Of a stretch of 64,000 nucleotides of DNA, positions 11,201-18,154 are shown in pieces; position 1 is the stretch's first letter; each line of letters begins with the position of its first letter. Position numbers and translations under genes: made by a program. The DNA lies in contig JAFWMQ010000001.1 of assembly GCA_017510605.1 (NCBI GenBank), positions 1-64,000 of the forward strand. Reading direction: 5' to 3'. Below the pieces are notes generated by a model. That model saw only the letters and a program-made list of their open reading frames with translations, was not told the origin of the DNA and did not search any database. Origin of the DNA: Clostridiales bacterium. Lineage in GTDB: Bacteria > Bacillota > Clostridia > Saccharofermentanales > Saccharofermentanaceae.

Positions 11201-11474
11201 CATTGGTATTATGATGTCCATCAGCAACAATAACAGCAGGTGAAACATTACTTGCAGTTTCATCAGTTATAATTTCTGCCTTCGTTGGAAACAGGTTATT
11301 CCAGTCAATATTTACAGGAACACTAAACTTGATAAATGGTGACAACATCATAAAGACCGGAATAACGATCCAAAAAGCATACTGATGCTTTTTGAGCACC
11401 TTGCCGTTCGACAGAGCACGAACAATTATGATGCCGATGGTTATCAGCGTAATCCCGATAATGTAACGCAGCAT
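8223..11474 (-). CDS. BlaR1-like M56 metallopeptidase fused to a solute-binding-protein sensor (copy 2, complete)
   Basis: 1083 residues. Hydrophobic segments at about 4-20, 32-48, 138-161, 222-246 and 318-333; zinc motif HEACH at 211-215 with SELACDEE at 251-258, as in M56 BlaR1/MecR1. The last hydrophobic segment ends in LFTSC (Cys333), like a lipoprotein signal. Residues ~350-665 are strand-rich, propeller-like. Residues ~675-1083 resemble a family-1 extracellular solute-binding protein (GTGPDILIG, LVDLSPYV, GVLYQLPVSFYVRGIY, EEMPAYFLGQKDLD). BlaR1 normally ends in a penicillin-binding sensor of about 250 residues; that domain is absent. The upstream repressor gene stops one base before this start. 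Expected role: membrane sensor that cleaves the repressor on ligand binding. Protease and SBP folds are clear; ligand and signalling are inference. Confidence 0.88.
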   Translation of the reverse strand: MLRYIIGITLITIGIIIVRALSNGKVLKKHQYAFWIVIPVFMMLSPFIKFSVPVNIDWNNLFPTKAEIITDETASNVSPAVIVADGHHNTNEYNGQTTDHTADNGQIVINTHEQAEDYYVPSDIKTKKPVSTETLLTYISYSVSAALIVALLAYNTGFILYCRRKREYAGKGPGSGLKIYRIKNKGTPFLLFNKIYVDKDSGEINEYVICHEACHYKHGDYIWVLIRYLVLFLNWYNPVIWVAFVLSGRDSELACDEEVLHICGADSSAGYVETLLGLLRKRAELPFSFSVTTGMRDGYKTMKKRIISIKKPAQKSRKVLALSLAVILLFTSCSFADTSNKGRKVAANSTWFTSYVYDVDIGSDHDRELEDNDFTVDLVGVDEKLIVVRTRGQYEGTMDQKNVNWNDYTFDLVSIIDRNTKEVVNTIDVQSALDELAGEYVVKPTYSQGVITIKTSQKETDYDPLTANVLDTRPVTMDAFYRFPEYSFSFNEYVIEVRGDDDNHNHGYDLRIISPDGEVTTAELKENGTNINSIKMLPLNETKVLFITHGSKGYIYFELDLTESKVSKADAKDYEWIDLNKVGTSITGNDGKVYCITDNSVLKVDSGSKTTEEIFNYNWCGTNTAKLKRFKLVDCSEDALLLIGQAYSIGMLTESQNRLQIIELTKADTNPNAGKTILELYSPYVGEEICAAIEKYNETNEKCFIEISERYNEKDYNATEGDWRNYSSTEMAVHTLNANSALGNDLIMDIVAGTGPDILIGMSRYSQFNNPDYLVDLSPYVSGLDSETHFTNIIEGSKTNGVLYQLPVSFYVRGIYTDREYAGVSGVGFTFDEYKDFMDKTLNGNDLITSGQAIYFTELFNSMDDRFIKDGKADFTGPEFAQMAEYVKENVFENGRSKSQVSQDTSNVARYDEYQSYHQFYMQKSRARDLNDPTILGIPSMDGRGPMFTSSCSVAVSAHAVDIDACVDFVKLLLSDEIQTRIAERGMGFVLNRNAFRAAGDGAIKFCNNRDDDFSANKVKLTKDDINNLERILLSCSNMINADSEINIILIEEMPAYFLGQKDLDAVIKIAQDRAQKVLDERG

Positions 11475-11475
11475 A

Positions 11476-11832
11476 TTATTCCTCCCAGAATAACTTCCTG
11501 AGTTCCTCTATCTGTTCTTCAGTAAGACGGTCAGATGAAATAATATTTGAGATCAAGAGACCTGCATTGCCGTTATAAACTCTGTCCAATAACGATTCGA
11601 CCTCTTCATTCTCAGCCTCTGACTTATCTATAGCAGGAGAAAACTTCTTGGTCCTTCCGTCCTGAACGTAAGAGACCGCACCTTTCTCGAGCATACGCTT
11701 AAGTAACGTGATTACCGTGAATCTTGTCCAACCGGTACTCTCACTAAGTTCTGCTGTAATCTCTGCTATAGTCATGGATTTATTCTTCCAAAGACAATTT
11801 GCTATCTTCCATTCCGAATCTGTCAATTTCAT
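11476..11832 (-). CDS. BlaI/MecI-family transcriptional repressor (copy 2)
   Basis: 118 residues starting MKLTDSEWKIANCLW, with the winged helix (GWTRFTVITLLKRM, then YVQDGRTKKFS) of BlaI/MecI. The frame is open further upstream, but that extra part would read through the operator dyads, so the ATG at 11832 is the true start. It forms an operon with the M56-SBP gene. Recognition helix residues differ from copy 1 (TRFTV versus SKQTI), so the two repressors may read different operators. Confidence 0.9.
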   Translation of the reverse strand: MKLTDSEWKIANCLWKNKSMTIAEITAELSESTGWTRFTVITLLKRMLEKGAVSYVQDGRTKKFSPAIDKSEAENEEVESLLDRVYNGNAGLLISNIISSDRLTEEQIEELRKLFWEE

Positions 11833-11854
11833 AATCGAATACTCCTGATTAGAT

Positions 11855-11907
11855 GTGGACAAATGTACACTATCAATATAAAAGGATTGTGGACAGTTGT
11901 CAACCAA
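11855..11907 (-). promoter_or_regulatory. Two tandem dyads, candidate BlaI-type operators of copy 2 operon
   Basis: GTGGACAAATGTACAC at 11855-11870 is an imperfect dyad, and a second dyad at 11887-11907 has GGACA and TTGTC arms inside TTG and CAA ends. Both lie directly upstream of the repressor start with centres about 35 bases apart, mirroring the pair in front of copy 1 but with a different sequence. Operator function is inferred. Confidence 0.55.
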
Positions 11908-11958
11908 CAAGCCAATTTATTCCTCTAGCAGATTATTCTTTGTATATATGGGTTATGA

Positions 11959-11964
11959 TACAAT
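11959..11964 (+). promoter_or_regulatory. Extended -10 box placing transcription start at the next ATG
   Basis: TGATACAAT gives an extended -10 (TGn plus TACAAT). The ATG at 11971 is 7 bases further on, where RNA should begin, and no Shine-Dalgarno is present, so the message may be leaderless. Confidence 0.45.
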
Positions 11965-11970
11965 TCGTTT

Positions 11971-13428
11971 ATGACCACATTTGATATACACAATTTTGAT
12001 AAATACCGTGAAAACAACAGATTGGAAGTTAAGAAGGCCTCCGGCGGTCTTCCCAACAGTCTGTGGGATACCTATTCTTCTTTTGCCAACAGTTATGGTG
12101 GTGTAATTCTGCTCGGTGTCATAGAAAATGCTGATGGCAGCTTCAAAACCACAGGTCTTAAAGATGTTAATAAACTTAACAAGGATTTTTGGAATACCAT
12201 CAATAACAGTTCCAAGACTAGCATCAATCTTCTTACTGATGATGATATTGAATCATATGAAGTAAATGGGGATGTAATACTTGCAATACATGTTCCCAAG
12301 GCGAGCCGTCAGGATAAGCCGGTTTTCATTAATGGCGACATGTTTAAAGGAACTTTCAGAAGAAATCATGAGGGCGACTACCGTTGTAACAAAAATGAAG
12401 TTCTTGCCATGCTCAGAGATCAAACAGAAGATACCGCCGATATGAAAGTTCTTGATGATATGGAGATCAGTGATCTGGACTCTGAAACTGTGCGTATTTA
12501 TCGCAGCAGACACTCTTCTTTTCACCCTGAACATGTGTGGGACAACCTCTCTGATGATAAATATCTCGAGATGATCGGTGCGGCACGAATATCAAAGGCA
12601 GATAAACGTTTACATCCTACAGCTGCCGGTCTCTTGATGTTCGGAAAAGAATACAAGATATTGTATGAATTTCCCGAGTATTTCCTGGATTACCGTGAAA
12701 TGCTCGATCCCACAATTCGCTGGACTGACAGGATACAATCAAGCTCCGGTGACTGGTCCGGGAATCTGTTTGACTTCTTTTTCCGCGTTTCTCCAAAGCT
12801 TTCAAAAGATTTGAAGGTGCCTTTTAAACTGGAAGGCATAACCAGAATCGATGATACACCCGTCCATAAGGCGCTCCGAGAGGCTTTGGCCAACTGCATA
12901 GTCAACACGGATTTCTTCGTATCGCGCGGAATCGTTATCAGAAAAGATGATGAGAAGATCGTTATAGAGAATCCCGGTTATATCAGAACTGGTAAAGATC
13001 AGATGCTTAAAGGCGGCATTTCTGATCCCAGAAACAAGGCCCTTATGAAGATGTTTAATATGATAGGCATTGGAGAGCGTGCGGGTAGTGGCGTTCCTGA
13101 TATCTTCTCTGTATGGGAATCCAACGGATGGATTCCACCTGAAATCGAGGAACAATATAATCCTGACAGGACCATATTAACGTTGTCATTTAAGAAAAAA
13201 TCGGCAGAATCGGCAGAAAAATCGGCAGAATCGGCAGATAATCTTTCCAGTCGCCATCAACAGATTTTGTCCTTGATGGAAGTTGGTCAAGAATATAGTT
13301 CAGACGAAATTGCTGAAATGATTGGATTAAAAGGGTCTCGCACACGCCAGTTGCTCAAAGAACTTGTGGATAGCAATTATTTATCTGTAACTTCAGGAAC
13401 GAAGAATCGCAGATATATAAAAAAATAA
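11971..13428 (+). CDS. AlbA_2-domain ATP-binding protein (RecG-like helicase-annotated family)
   Basis: 485 residues. Residues ~10-140 form an AlbA_2 (Schlafen-like) domain: RLEVKKASGGLP, FANSYGGVILLGV, GTFRRNHEGDYRC. Residues ~285-385 hold a histidine-kinase-like ATPase fold (ALREALANCIVNTDF, NPGYI, GERAGSGVPDI). A linker of SAE repeats (about 403-415) leads to a C-terminal winged helix (about 425-485). This architecture is widespread, often in accessory regions and labelled putative transcriptional regulator or RecG-like; the exact role is not established. It lies alone on the plus strand between the repressor operon and the mobile element, divergently from the repressor. Confidence 0.8.
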   Translation: MTTFDIHNFDKYRENNRLEVKKASGGLPNSLWDTYSSFANSYGGVILLGVIENADGSFKTTGLKDVNKLNKDFWNTINNSSKTSINLLTDDDIESYEVNGDVILAIHVPKASRQDKPVFINGDMFKGTFRRNHEGDYRCNKNEVLAMLRDQTEDTADMKVLDDMEISDLDSETVRIYRSRHSSFHPEHVWDNLSDDKYLEMIGAARISKADKRLHPTAAGLLMFGKEYKILYEFPEYFLDYREMLDPTIRWTDRIQSSSGDWSGNLFDFFFRVSPKLSKDLKVPFKLEGITRIDDTPVHKALREALANCIVNTDFFVSRGIVIRKDDEKIVIENPGYIRTGKDQMLKGGISDPRNKALMKMFNMIGIGERAGSGVPDIFSVWESNGWIPPEIEEQYNPDRTILTLSFKKKSAESAEKSAESADNLSSRHQQILSLMEVGQEYSSDEIAEMIGLKGSRTRQLLKELVDSNYLSVTSGTKNRRYIKK

Positions 13429-13431
13429 AAC

Positions 13432-13458
13432 CCGTGCTCCAACATTCGGAGTTCACGG
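13432..13458 (-). terminator. Intrinsic terminator, mainly minus-strand
   Basis: CCGTG and CACGG close a hairpin with inner CTCC/GGAG. On the minus strand it is followed by GTTTTATTTTTTT, so it can end transcription of the mobilization genes coming from the right; the plus-strand side lacks a T run. Confidence 0.55.
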
Positions 13459-13513
13459 TATAGCAGCCGCATCTACTATGTCTTTTCTTGTGTTTTAATC
13501 TTCCAGCCATATA

Positions 13514-13864
13514 TTAGTTGCTGCCATTGGTACTTCCTTTATCAGTTATAAAAGATTCAATCATTAATCTTCTCATCTCATGGATGTCATCTTCGCATCT
13601 CTCAAGATCAAGACTGTATGCAATCCCAAAAGCATTAAGTTTGCGGAGCAGCTGATCGAGGTTGCTGCCAACCCGTTTTATTTGCCAAAGCAACGTGTAA
13701 AAATCTACGGGAGGAGCAGCTAAGACTTTTCCGTCCATGAGAATCCTTCTTGAAAACTCACTGATACTCAGACCAGATTCGGCGGCTTTTTCTTTGATGG
13801 TTTTATATTCTTTTTGAGTAACTCTGAAATGGATCTGGATTGATCGTTCAACCTTGTTTTTCAT
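13514..13864 (-). CDS. MobC-like relaxosome accessory protein
   Basis: 116 residues with a ribbon-helix-helix-like N-terminus (QIHFRVTQKEYKTIKEKAAESGLSISEFSRRILMDG, residues about 8-42) and a helical tail with KRVGSNLDQLLRKLN, typical of MobC proteins that help the relaxase nick oriT. The ATG at 13864 follows AAAGGAGT; the open frame further upstream would run through oriT and is rejected. In element 2 the equivalent gene is translationally coupled to a relaxase; here nothing follows except an opposing gene. Confidence 0.75.
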   Translation of the reverse strand: MKNKVERSIQIHFRVTQKEYKTIKEKAAESGLSISEFSRRILMDGKVLAAPPVDFYTLLWQIKRVGSNLDQLLRKLNAFGIAYSLDLERCEDDIHEMRRLMIESFITDKGSTNGSN

Positions 13865-13901
13865 CTGTTTAAACTCCTTTCTTTTACTTCGGAACGGACA
13901 A

Positions 13902-13978
13902 ACAAGCATCGCGTTTGTGTACCACAAACACAGAAAGCTTGTCAGGGACATATCCCTGAAACCCTAGGGACTTGTCCC
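13902..13978. other. Candidate oriT of element 1
   Basis: Nested and serial inverted repeats lie directly upstream of mobC: outer ACAAGC/GCTTGT enclosing GTTTGTG-tac-CACAAAC (13913-13929), then TCAGGGA-cata-TCCCTGA (13942-13959), then GGGA-cttg-TCCC (13967-13978). Element 2 has the same outer CAAGC/GCTTG plus inner GTTCGTG-like hairpin in the same place. Position and structure fit an origin of transfer; the nick site is not identified. Confidence 0.55.
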
Positions 13979-14037
13979 GACAAAACGAATCTGTTCACGA
14001 GAGCTTCCATGATGTTTATGGCATCAGGTATTCAGTA

Positions 14038-14925
14038 TCAACCTGCTTTTCTTGTGTCTTTATAGACTTCCGGGATCTTACCTTCACCTCTAAGATCGTT
14101 CTCGATCATGGTCCTTAAATAGGCATATTTATTCTGGATCTTGCTTTTGGCATCTTCACGCTCAAGAGTCTTAAACTTGATTGCAAAATAACTCTGCATC
14201 CATTCATAACCCAAGCCGTCAGGATCGTGTTCTGTCTCACGGGAGATGCCCTCTAACATGTCCGCAATCTCTACTAGACACCTAACATCTGCTTCAGTAA
14301 ATCCATACTTATATCCATACCTATCCATAACATAAGGAATCACATATTCCTCCTTGGGATTAAACACGGATATATCTGGTTTCTTCTCTGCCGCTGCTTC
14401 TTGGATTGATTTAGATTGAACTGAATTACTTTTCTTTTTACATTCTGTTTGATTGACTTGATTTATATTACGCTGACAATCTGCCGCAACTTGCGGACAT
14501 ACGTCAGCGATAAGATTGTGGAACCTTGACGGTTTCGTTCTGTCCTGCCTCAAGGTATTCTGCTCAAAGAAATTCTTGATCAATACTACGTCATCGTCGT
14601 TAAGTCTTATAACGAAATTCTTGGTTATCAATTCATTAAGCGTATCTTCTGTAGCACCTACAAGTACCATAGCCGGATATGCCTCGACTGCACCCTCATC
14701 ATCCGTCCTGACAATAAGATACATATACAGGACTTTAGCCTTATCGGAAAGCTTCAAGAATCTTCCGCTGCTGATTATCGCATCGGATATCATGCGGGAA
14801 GATCCTTTCACCTTCTTGTTTCGGCCGGTAGGTTCTTCTGCAATACCGTCACTGTTAGCTGGGTTTGACTGTCCTTCAGTTATTACAGCAGTGTTCGGTA
14901 CATTTATTATTTCTTCATCTATCAT
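14038..14925 (-). CDS. Replication-initiator-like (replisome organizer type) protein
   Basis: 295 residues from the ATG at 14925, which follows AAGGAG at 8 bases. The middle has a helix-turn-helix-like block (SGRFLKLSDKAKVLYMYLIVRTDDEG, then EDTLNELITKNFVIRLNDDDVVLIKNFFEQN), the pattern of phage/element replication organizer proteins. A low-complexity charged linker follows, then a C-terminal helical domain. A hairpin with T run lies upstream (14960-15002). It may support element replication after excision. Exact family not certain. Confidence 0.6.
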   Translation of the reverse strand: MIDEEIINVPNTAVITEGQSNPANSDGIAEEPTGRNKKVKGSSRMISDAIISSGRFLKLSDKAKVLYMYLIVRTDDEGAVEAYPAMVLVGATEDTLNELITKNFVIRLNDDDVVLIKNFFEQNTLRQDRTKPSRFHNLIADVCPQVAADCQRNINQVNQTECKKKSNSVQSKSIQEAAAEKKPDISVFNPKEEYVIPYVMDRYGYKYGFTEADVRCLVEIADMLEGISRETEHDPDGLGYEWMQSYFAIKFKTLEREDAKSKIQNKYAYLRTMIENDLRGEGKIPEVYKDTRKAG

Positions 14926-14959
14926 GTTAAATTTCTCCTTGTAGTAATTTGAATAATAA

Positions 14960-15002
14960 AAGAGCTCTTTCTCTCCTGACGTCAGGAAAAGAAAAAGCTC
15001 TT
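14960..15002 (-). terminator. Hairpin with T run upstream of the replication gene
   Basis: AAGAGCT and AGCTCTT arms with TTTCT/AGAAA inner pairing and a central palindrome TCCTGACGTCAGGA; on the minus strand it is followed by TTTATTATTC. It sits between the accessory mobilization gene (ends 15033) and the replication gene, so it may attenuate transcription between them. Confidence 0.6.
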
Positions 15003-15032
15003 CAGTTAGTTGAATCAAGTTAATCGTGCTGC

Positions 15033-15395
15033 CTAGAGTTGTTCCTCCGGAAGCTGATGCCCTTGCCGGAGGATGCTCTCGATCTCTTCAAGACAGATGC
15101 GGCAACACCTCACATCATCAAGAACTTCATCAGCATCGAAGTTATCATCCTCAAGAGAGAGGGCATCTTCAAGAACGTTACTTAATCTTTTAATCTCAAT
15201 AGCAAGACGCTCGTTCGCAAACATTCCCCATAAGATAACTATCTCAGTACTGGTGAATGAATCAAGAAAAAACTCCTGCATCGGGATACCTAGAACGTTA
15301 ATCCGCTCCCTGATTTTAAGCTCTTCTTCTCTTGTAAGCCTGAAGGTAATCGACCGGTTTCTTTTGCGATTATGTTCATTCTTCTTCTTTTTCAT
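15033..15395 (-). CDS. Mobilization accessory protein with ribbon-helix-helix-like start
   Basis: 120 residues, opening with a Lys/Arg/Asn-rich stretch (KKKKNEHNRKRNRSITFRLTREEELKIRERINVLG), like the protein at 24397-24864 in element 2 (KKKRNEHNRLRDIIVNFRVSPQEKEILDARICASG). A helical acidic tail follows. It overlaps the integrase stop by about 20 bases, so it is probably co-translated with it. Likely a DNA-binding relaxosome component; exact role unknown. Confidence 0.65.
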   Translation of the reverse strand: MKKKKNEHNRKRNRSITFRLTREEELKIRERINVLGIPMQEFFLDSFTSTEIVILWGMFANERLAIEIKRLSNVLEDALSLEDDNFDADEVLDDVRCCRICLEEIESILRQGHQLPEEQL

Positions 15396-16458
15396 CGCTG
15401 CCTCCTTTATAGATACTGTTCAATCTACTTGCTAACTTATCTTGAGAATCAGGATACAGATGTGAATAGGTATCAAGTGTCGTGCATGATTTCTGATGGC
15501 CTAATCTGTTTTGTATTTCCTTTACACCAAATCCCATAGATATAAGCAGACTTGCATGGCTGTGACGAAGGTCGTGTATCCTGATCTTCTTAACGTTTGA
15601 GGTTTTGACTCCCCGCTTCATCTCGTGCTCAAGAAAATCCTTTGTGAAGGGAAATAACCGATCATTCTTCTTGAGACCATAGATACGGCTCTCATAATCT
15701 TGAATATACGGGATTATGAATTCAGGTATCGTAATCTTCCTTCGGCTGCATTCTGTTTTCGGCTCAGTTATGAGATCTTCTTTTCTAAGACGTTGATATG
15801 ATTTAGTAATCCTGATAACACGGTTTTCACAATCTATATCAGCCGGGGTTAAAGCCAAGAGTTCACCTACACGCATACCGGTCCAGAAGAGAAGCATAAA
15901 AGCCAAATATGACTGTGGTTTATCGATAATTGCATCAAGGAATTTCGTAAACTCTTCCAGTGTCCAGATGTTCATCTCGTCAGCATTAGATTTACCTATG
16001 GTTCCGGCCTTAGCACAAGGATTAGAACCAAGATCATAATATCTGACGGCATAATTGAATAATGCTGCCATCTGATTATTGATCGTCTTGATATATGTGG
16101 CAGATTTCTCCGTTTTTATGAGATGATTCTGCCATTTTCTGATATCGGATACTGTTATCTCATCCAGCTGTTTGTCCTTGAAATACGGAAGGATCTTCGA
16201 GTCAAACAGATACCGCTTACCTAAAAGTGTTGACTTTCTTAATCTGGCCGACATATCTTCAAAGTACATCTCTGTGAACTCTCCAAAAGATATGTTGAGC
16301 TTTGCCCCCTTCTTATGCTGAAAACTTATAAGCCAATCCTCAGCTTCACGCTTTGTGTTAAAACCACGCTTAACCGAATGCTTGCGCTTTCCCGTCCAGT
16401 CGGTATACCTGTACTGGATATACCACTTTCCTGTATTTATATCTTTCTGCGCACTCAT
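15376..16458 (-). CDS. int: Tyrosine-type site-specific integrase of element 1
   Basis: 360 residues, full Tn916-type layout: N-terminal arm-binding domain (about 1-50), SAM-like core-binding domain (~57-150), catalytic domain with Arg196 (TGMRVGEL), Lys234, HDLRH at 295-299, LGH at 319-321 and Tyr331 (TYSHLYP). All catalytic residues are present, so it should be active. Its ATG overlaps the TGA of the excisionase-like gene (ATGA). The paired TGAACTCA repeats near 19030 are plausible arm sites. About 40% identical by eye to the element 2 integrase. Confidence 0.93.
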   Translation of the reverse strand: MSAQKDINTGKWYIQYRYTDWTGKRKHSVKRGFNTKREAEDWLISFQHKKGAKLNISFGEFTEMYFEDMSARLRKSTLLGKRYLFDSKILPYFKDKQLDEITVSDIRKWQNHLIKTEKSATYIKTINNQMAALFNYAVRYYDLGSNPCAKAGTIGKSNADEMNIWTLEEFTKFLDAIIDKPQSYLAFMLLFWTGMRVGELLALTPADIDCENRVIRITKSYQRLRKEDLITEPKTECSRRKITIPEFIIPYIQDYESRIYGLKKNDRLFPFTKDFLEHEMKRGVKTSNVKKIRIHDLRHSHASLLISMGFGVKEIQNRLGHQKSCTTLDTYSHLYPDSQDKLASRLNSIYKGGSDEKEEE

Positions 16459-16688
16459 ACAGCCTCCTTATCAGAACCGGGCCCCTCCTTCCGGATCGAA
16501 GATACCGGAGAATACCCGTAAACACGTTCTTCTACGTATCTTCTCGGAACCTTGCCCTGAACTGTAATGAAGCCTTTTGCTTCAAGCTCGGCGTTAAGCT
16601 GTCTGATCAACTTATAGGCCTTGGATAAACATATGCCGTAAGCTTCTGAAAGCTCTTCGGCAGTTACATAAAACTTAATATTTTCCAT
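16455..16688 (-). CDS. Excisionase-like / helix-turn-helix protein
   Basis: 77 residues: FYVTAEELSEAYGICLSKAYKLIRQLNAELEAKGF then KVPRRYVEERVYG, a small DNA-binding protein of the type found between repressor and integrase in Gram-positive integrative elements. The same pattern recurs at 26819-27022. Its stop overlaps the integrase start. Likely excision factor or regulator. Confidence 0.65.
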   Translation of the reverse strand: MENIKFYVTAEELSEAYGICLSKAYKLIRQLNAELEAKGFITVQGKVPRRYVEERVYGYSPVSSIRKEGPGSDKEAV

Positions 16689-16726
16689 GTTTTGTTACCT
16701 CGATATATTAATAGTTTTGATAATCT

Positions 16727-16761
16727 TGTTAGCGTTTATACTAACAGTTTAGTTGTACAAC
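16727..16761. promoter_or_regulatory. Candidate repressor operators between excisionase and XRE genes
   Basis: TGTTAG-(8)-CTAACA at 16727-16746 and the palindrome GTTGTACAAC at 16752-16761 lie in the 156-base divergent intergenic region. They are suitably placed for the XRE repressor to control the excisionase-integrase operon. Confidence 0.45.
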
Positions 16762-16844
16762 AACAATAAATCAATAAGATTTCAACTTAAAATTAATGTT
16801 TCCGCTAATTATGTGTTAAACTTTCACTAATTGCGGAGGTAAGT

Positions 16845-17468
16845 ATGACAATAGGAGAAAGGATCAGATACTATCGTAAGAGTGCGGATATGACTCAAAG
16901 AGAGTTGGCAGCAGCCAGCGGCATTCACTATGTTTCTATCTGTAATTACGAATCAGGAAAGATGACTCCACGAGATGACCAGCTAAGAAAGATTGCAACT
17001 GCACTGGGAATCAGTTATTCCATACTTAATGATCTCGAATCCGAAACAAAGAGTTTTAGAACTCTCGGCAATTTGTTTGAACTATTATTGTCTCTTCACA
17101 AGTCCGGTGTAATGACGCTCTCCGGCGACAGAGATGAGAATGGTGTCATTATCAGGAATACCGCCCGCTTTACTACTTCAGATACTTTGTTTGCATATTT
17201 CAGACTTTTATATCCTGATGTTAAAGGTTCCCTTGATCTTTCGAAGATCACGCTCCAACTTCAAAACGACTTCGTGCTTTCGAAGATGATCGAATGGGAA
17301 TCACTTTACAACACCATTTCCAATCTTGAAGGAAAGAGTAAACTCTCCCGCAAAGAAAAGGCATGCCTGGATCAAGCAAAAAAGGATATCGGATTACTCG
17401 AGATAAACTTAACGAGCTATAAGATAAGCCTGGACTCTTCTAAGGGTATCAGTATACTTGAGGACTGA
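16845..17468 (+). CDS. XRE-family repressor of element 1
   Basis: 207 residues; HTH_3 domain in residues ~1-60 (IGERIRYYRKSADMTQRELAAASGIHYVSICNYESGK). The C-terminal part is helical and unassigned and lacks a Ser-Lys protease pair, so induction is probably not by LexA-type self-cleavage. GGAGG precedes the ATG. Divergent from the integrase operon, as in element 2. Confidence 0.85.
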   Translation: MTIGERIRYYRKSADMTQRELAAASGIHYVSICNYESGKMTPRDDQLRKIATALGISYSILNDLESETKSFRTLGNLFELLLSLHKSGVMTLSGDRDENGVIIRNTARFTTSDTLFAYFRLLYPDVKGSLDLSKITLQLQNDFVLSKMIEWESLYNTISNLEGKSKLSRKEKACLDQAKKDIGLLEINLTSYKISLDSSKGISILED

Positions 17469-17487
17469 TATCCCCTATTGTATTTGT

Positions 17488-17538
17488 AAACACGATCAAT
17501 ACTGCACATAATCGTATTTCGTTTTACCGTGTTTTTTT
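17488..17538 (+). terminator. Possible terminator of the XRE gene
   Basis: AAACACG at 17488 can pair with CGTGTTT at 17528, followed directly by TTTT. The loop is long (33 bases), so it is uncertain. Confidence 0.35.
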
Positions 17539-17570
17539 AGGTATAGTTATCCATAGATTTATTTCTTTTT

Positions 17571-17983
17571 CCGCAGTATTTCTCCTGTAGCCCCCCTGCG
17601 GGCGAGAGACCTACTGGCCTTTCGACTTTCGAATCTCCCTGGGAAACCGGAAGGCTCCCGTATTGCTGACTACGGGATCATGAGTGGGAGCTTCGAAATC
17701 CCACCCCAGAGACTGATCCGCCCCCGCTGCTCATCACAGAAGTATCATTATGACTTTGTACCTGTCATCGCCTCCCTCGGGTTGCAACCCCGATTCTGAC
17801 TCATCCCCTTTATCGCTCTCTCCCGAAAGAGGTCATGGCGCGGTCGGAGTCAACTTGGCTTGGTATTTTAACGCCGATACAAGTTAACGTACCTTTCGGT
17901 TTAGTATTCAGTTGTCAAGTAACGGTGAAGTTCGAAGTTATTTCTCCCTTCACTACTACTTGACTGAGAGGGGTTGTTTTTTA
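17571..17983. ncRNA. Candidate structured RNA, copy A
   Basis: About 400 bases without a credible protein, repeated at 18155-18540. Helices visible: CCGCAG/CTGCGG (17571, 17596), CCCGTA/TACGGG (17657, 17671), GTGGG/CCCAC, TCGGG/CCCGA, TGACTC/GAGTCA (17797, 17847), AACTTG/CAAGTT (17852, 17880), and a closing TCAAGT/ACTTGA with GTGAAG/CTTCAC (17915-17963) followed by GGGGTTGTTTTTT. The tail looks like a plus-strand terminator, but the strand is not settled. Several helices change compensatorily in copy B. A short open frame crosses both copies, but its codon changes are mostly non-synonymous. Confidence 0.5.
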
Positions 17984-18028
17984 GCATCATTTCTGATTTT
18001 TTTTGAAAAACTTGAAAAAATATCCCGA

Positions 18029-18050
18029 TCTGTTAAGACTTTTTAACAGA
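18029..18050. repeat. Hairpin 1 of three related palindromes
   Basis: TCTGTTAA and TTAACAGA arms around GACTTT. The same TTAAGA-centred hairpin follows each of the three repeat copies (18615, 18787), with compensatory base changes in the stem. Confidence 0.6.
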
Positions 18051-18154
18051 CCGGCCCATTTTTGAGCCCAATTTGACATTTGTCTGAAGACAGTTTTGAG
18101 TCGTTTTTGGTGGAAATCTTCGGTTTCTATACCCTTGTTCTCAAACTCGAATTA

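Noticed and set aside
11833..11910. N-terminal extension of the copy 2 repressor
   Set aside because: Would translate through the operator dyads; homologue and family start at MKLTDSEW.
11916..11930. TTATTC-containing sequence as possible left att of element 1
   Set aside because: Only six bases match the guaA tail and no paired TGAACTCA repeats are near.
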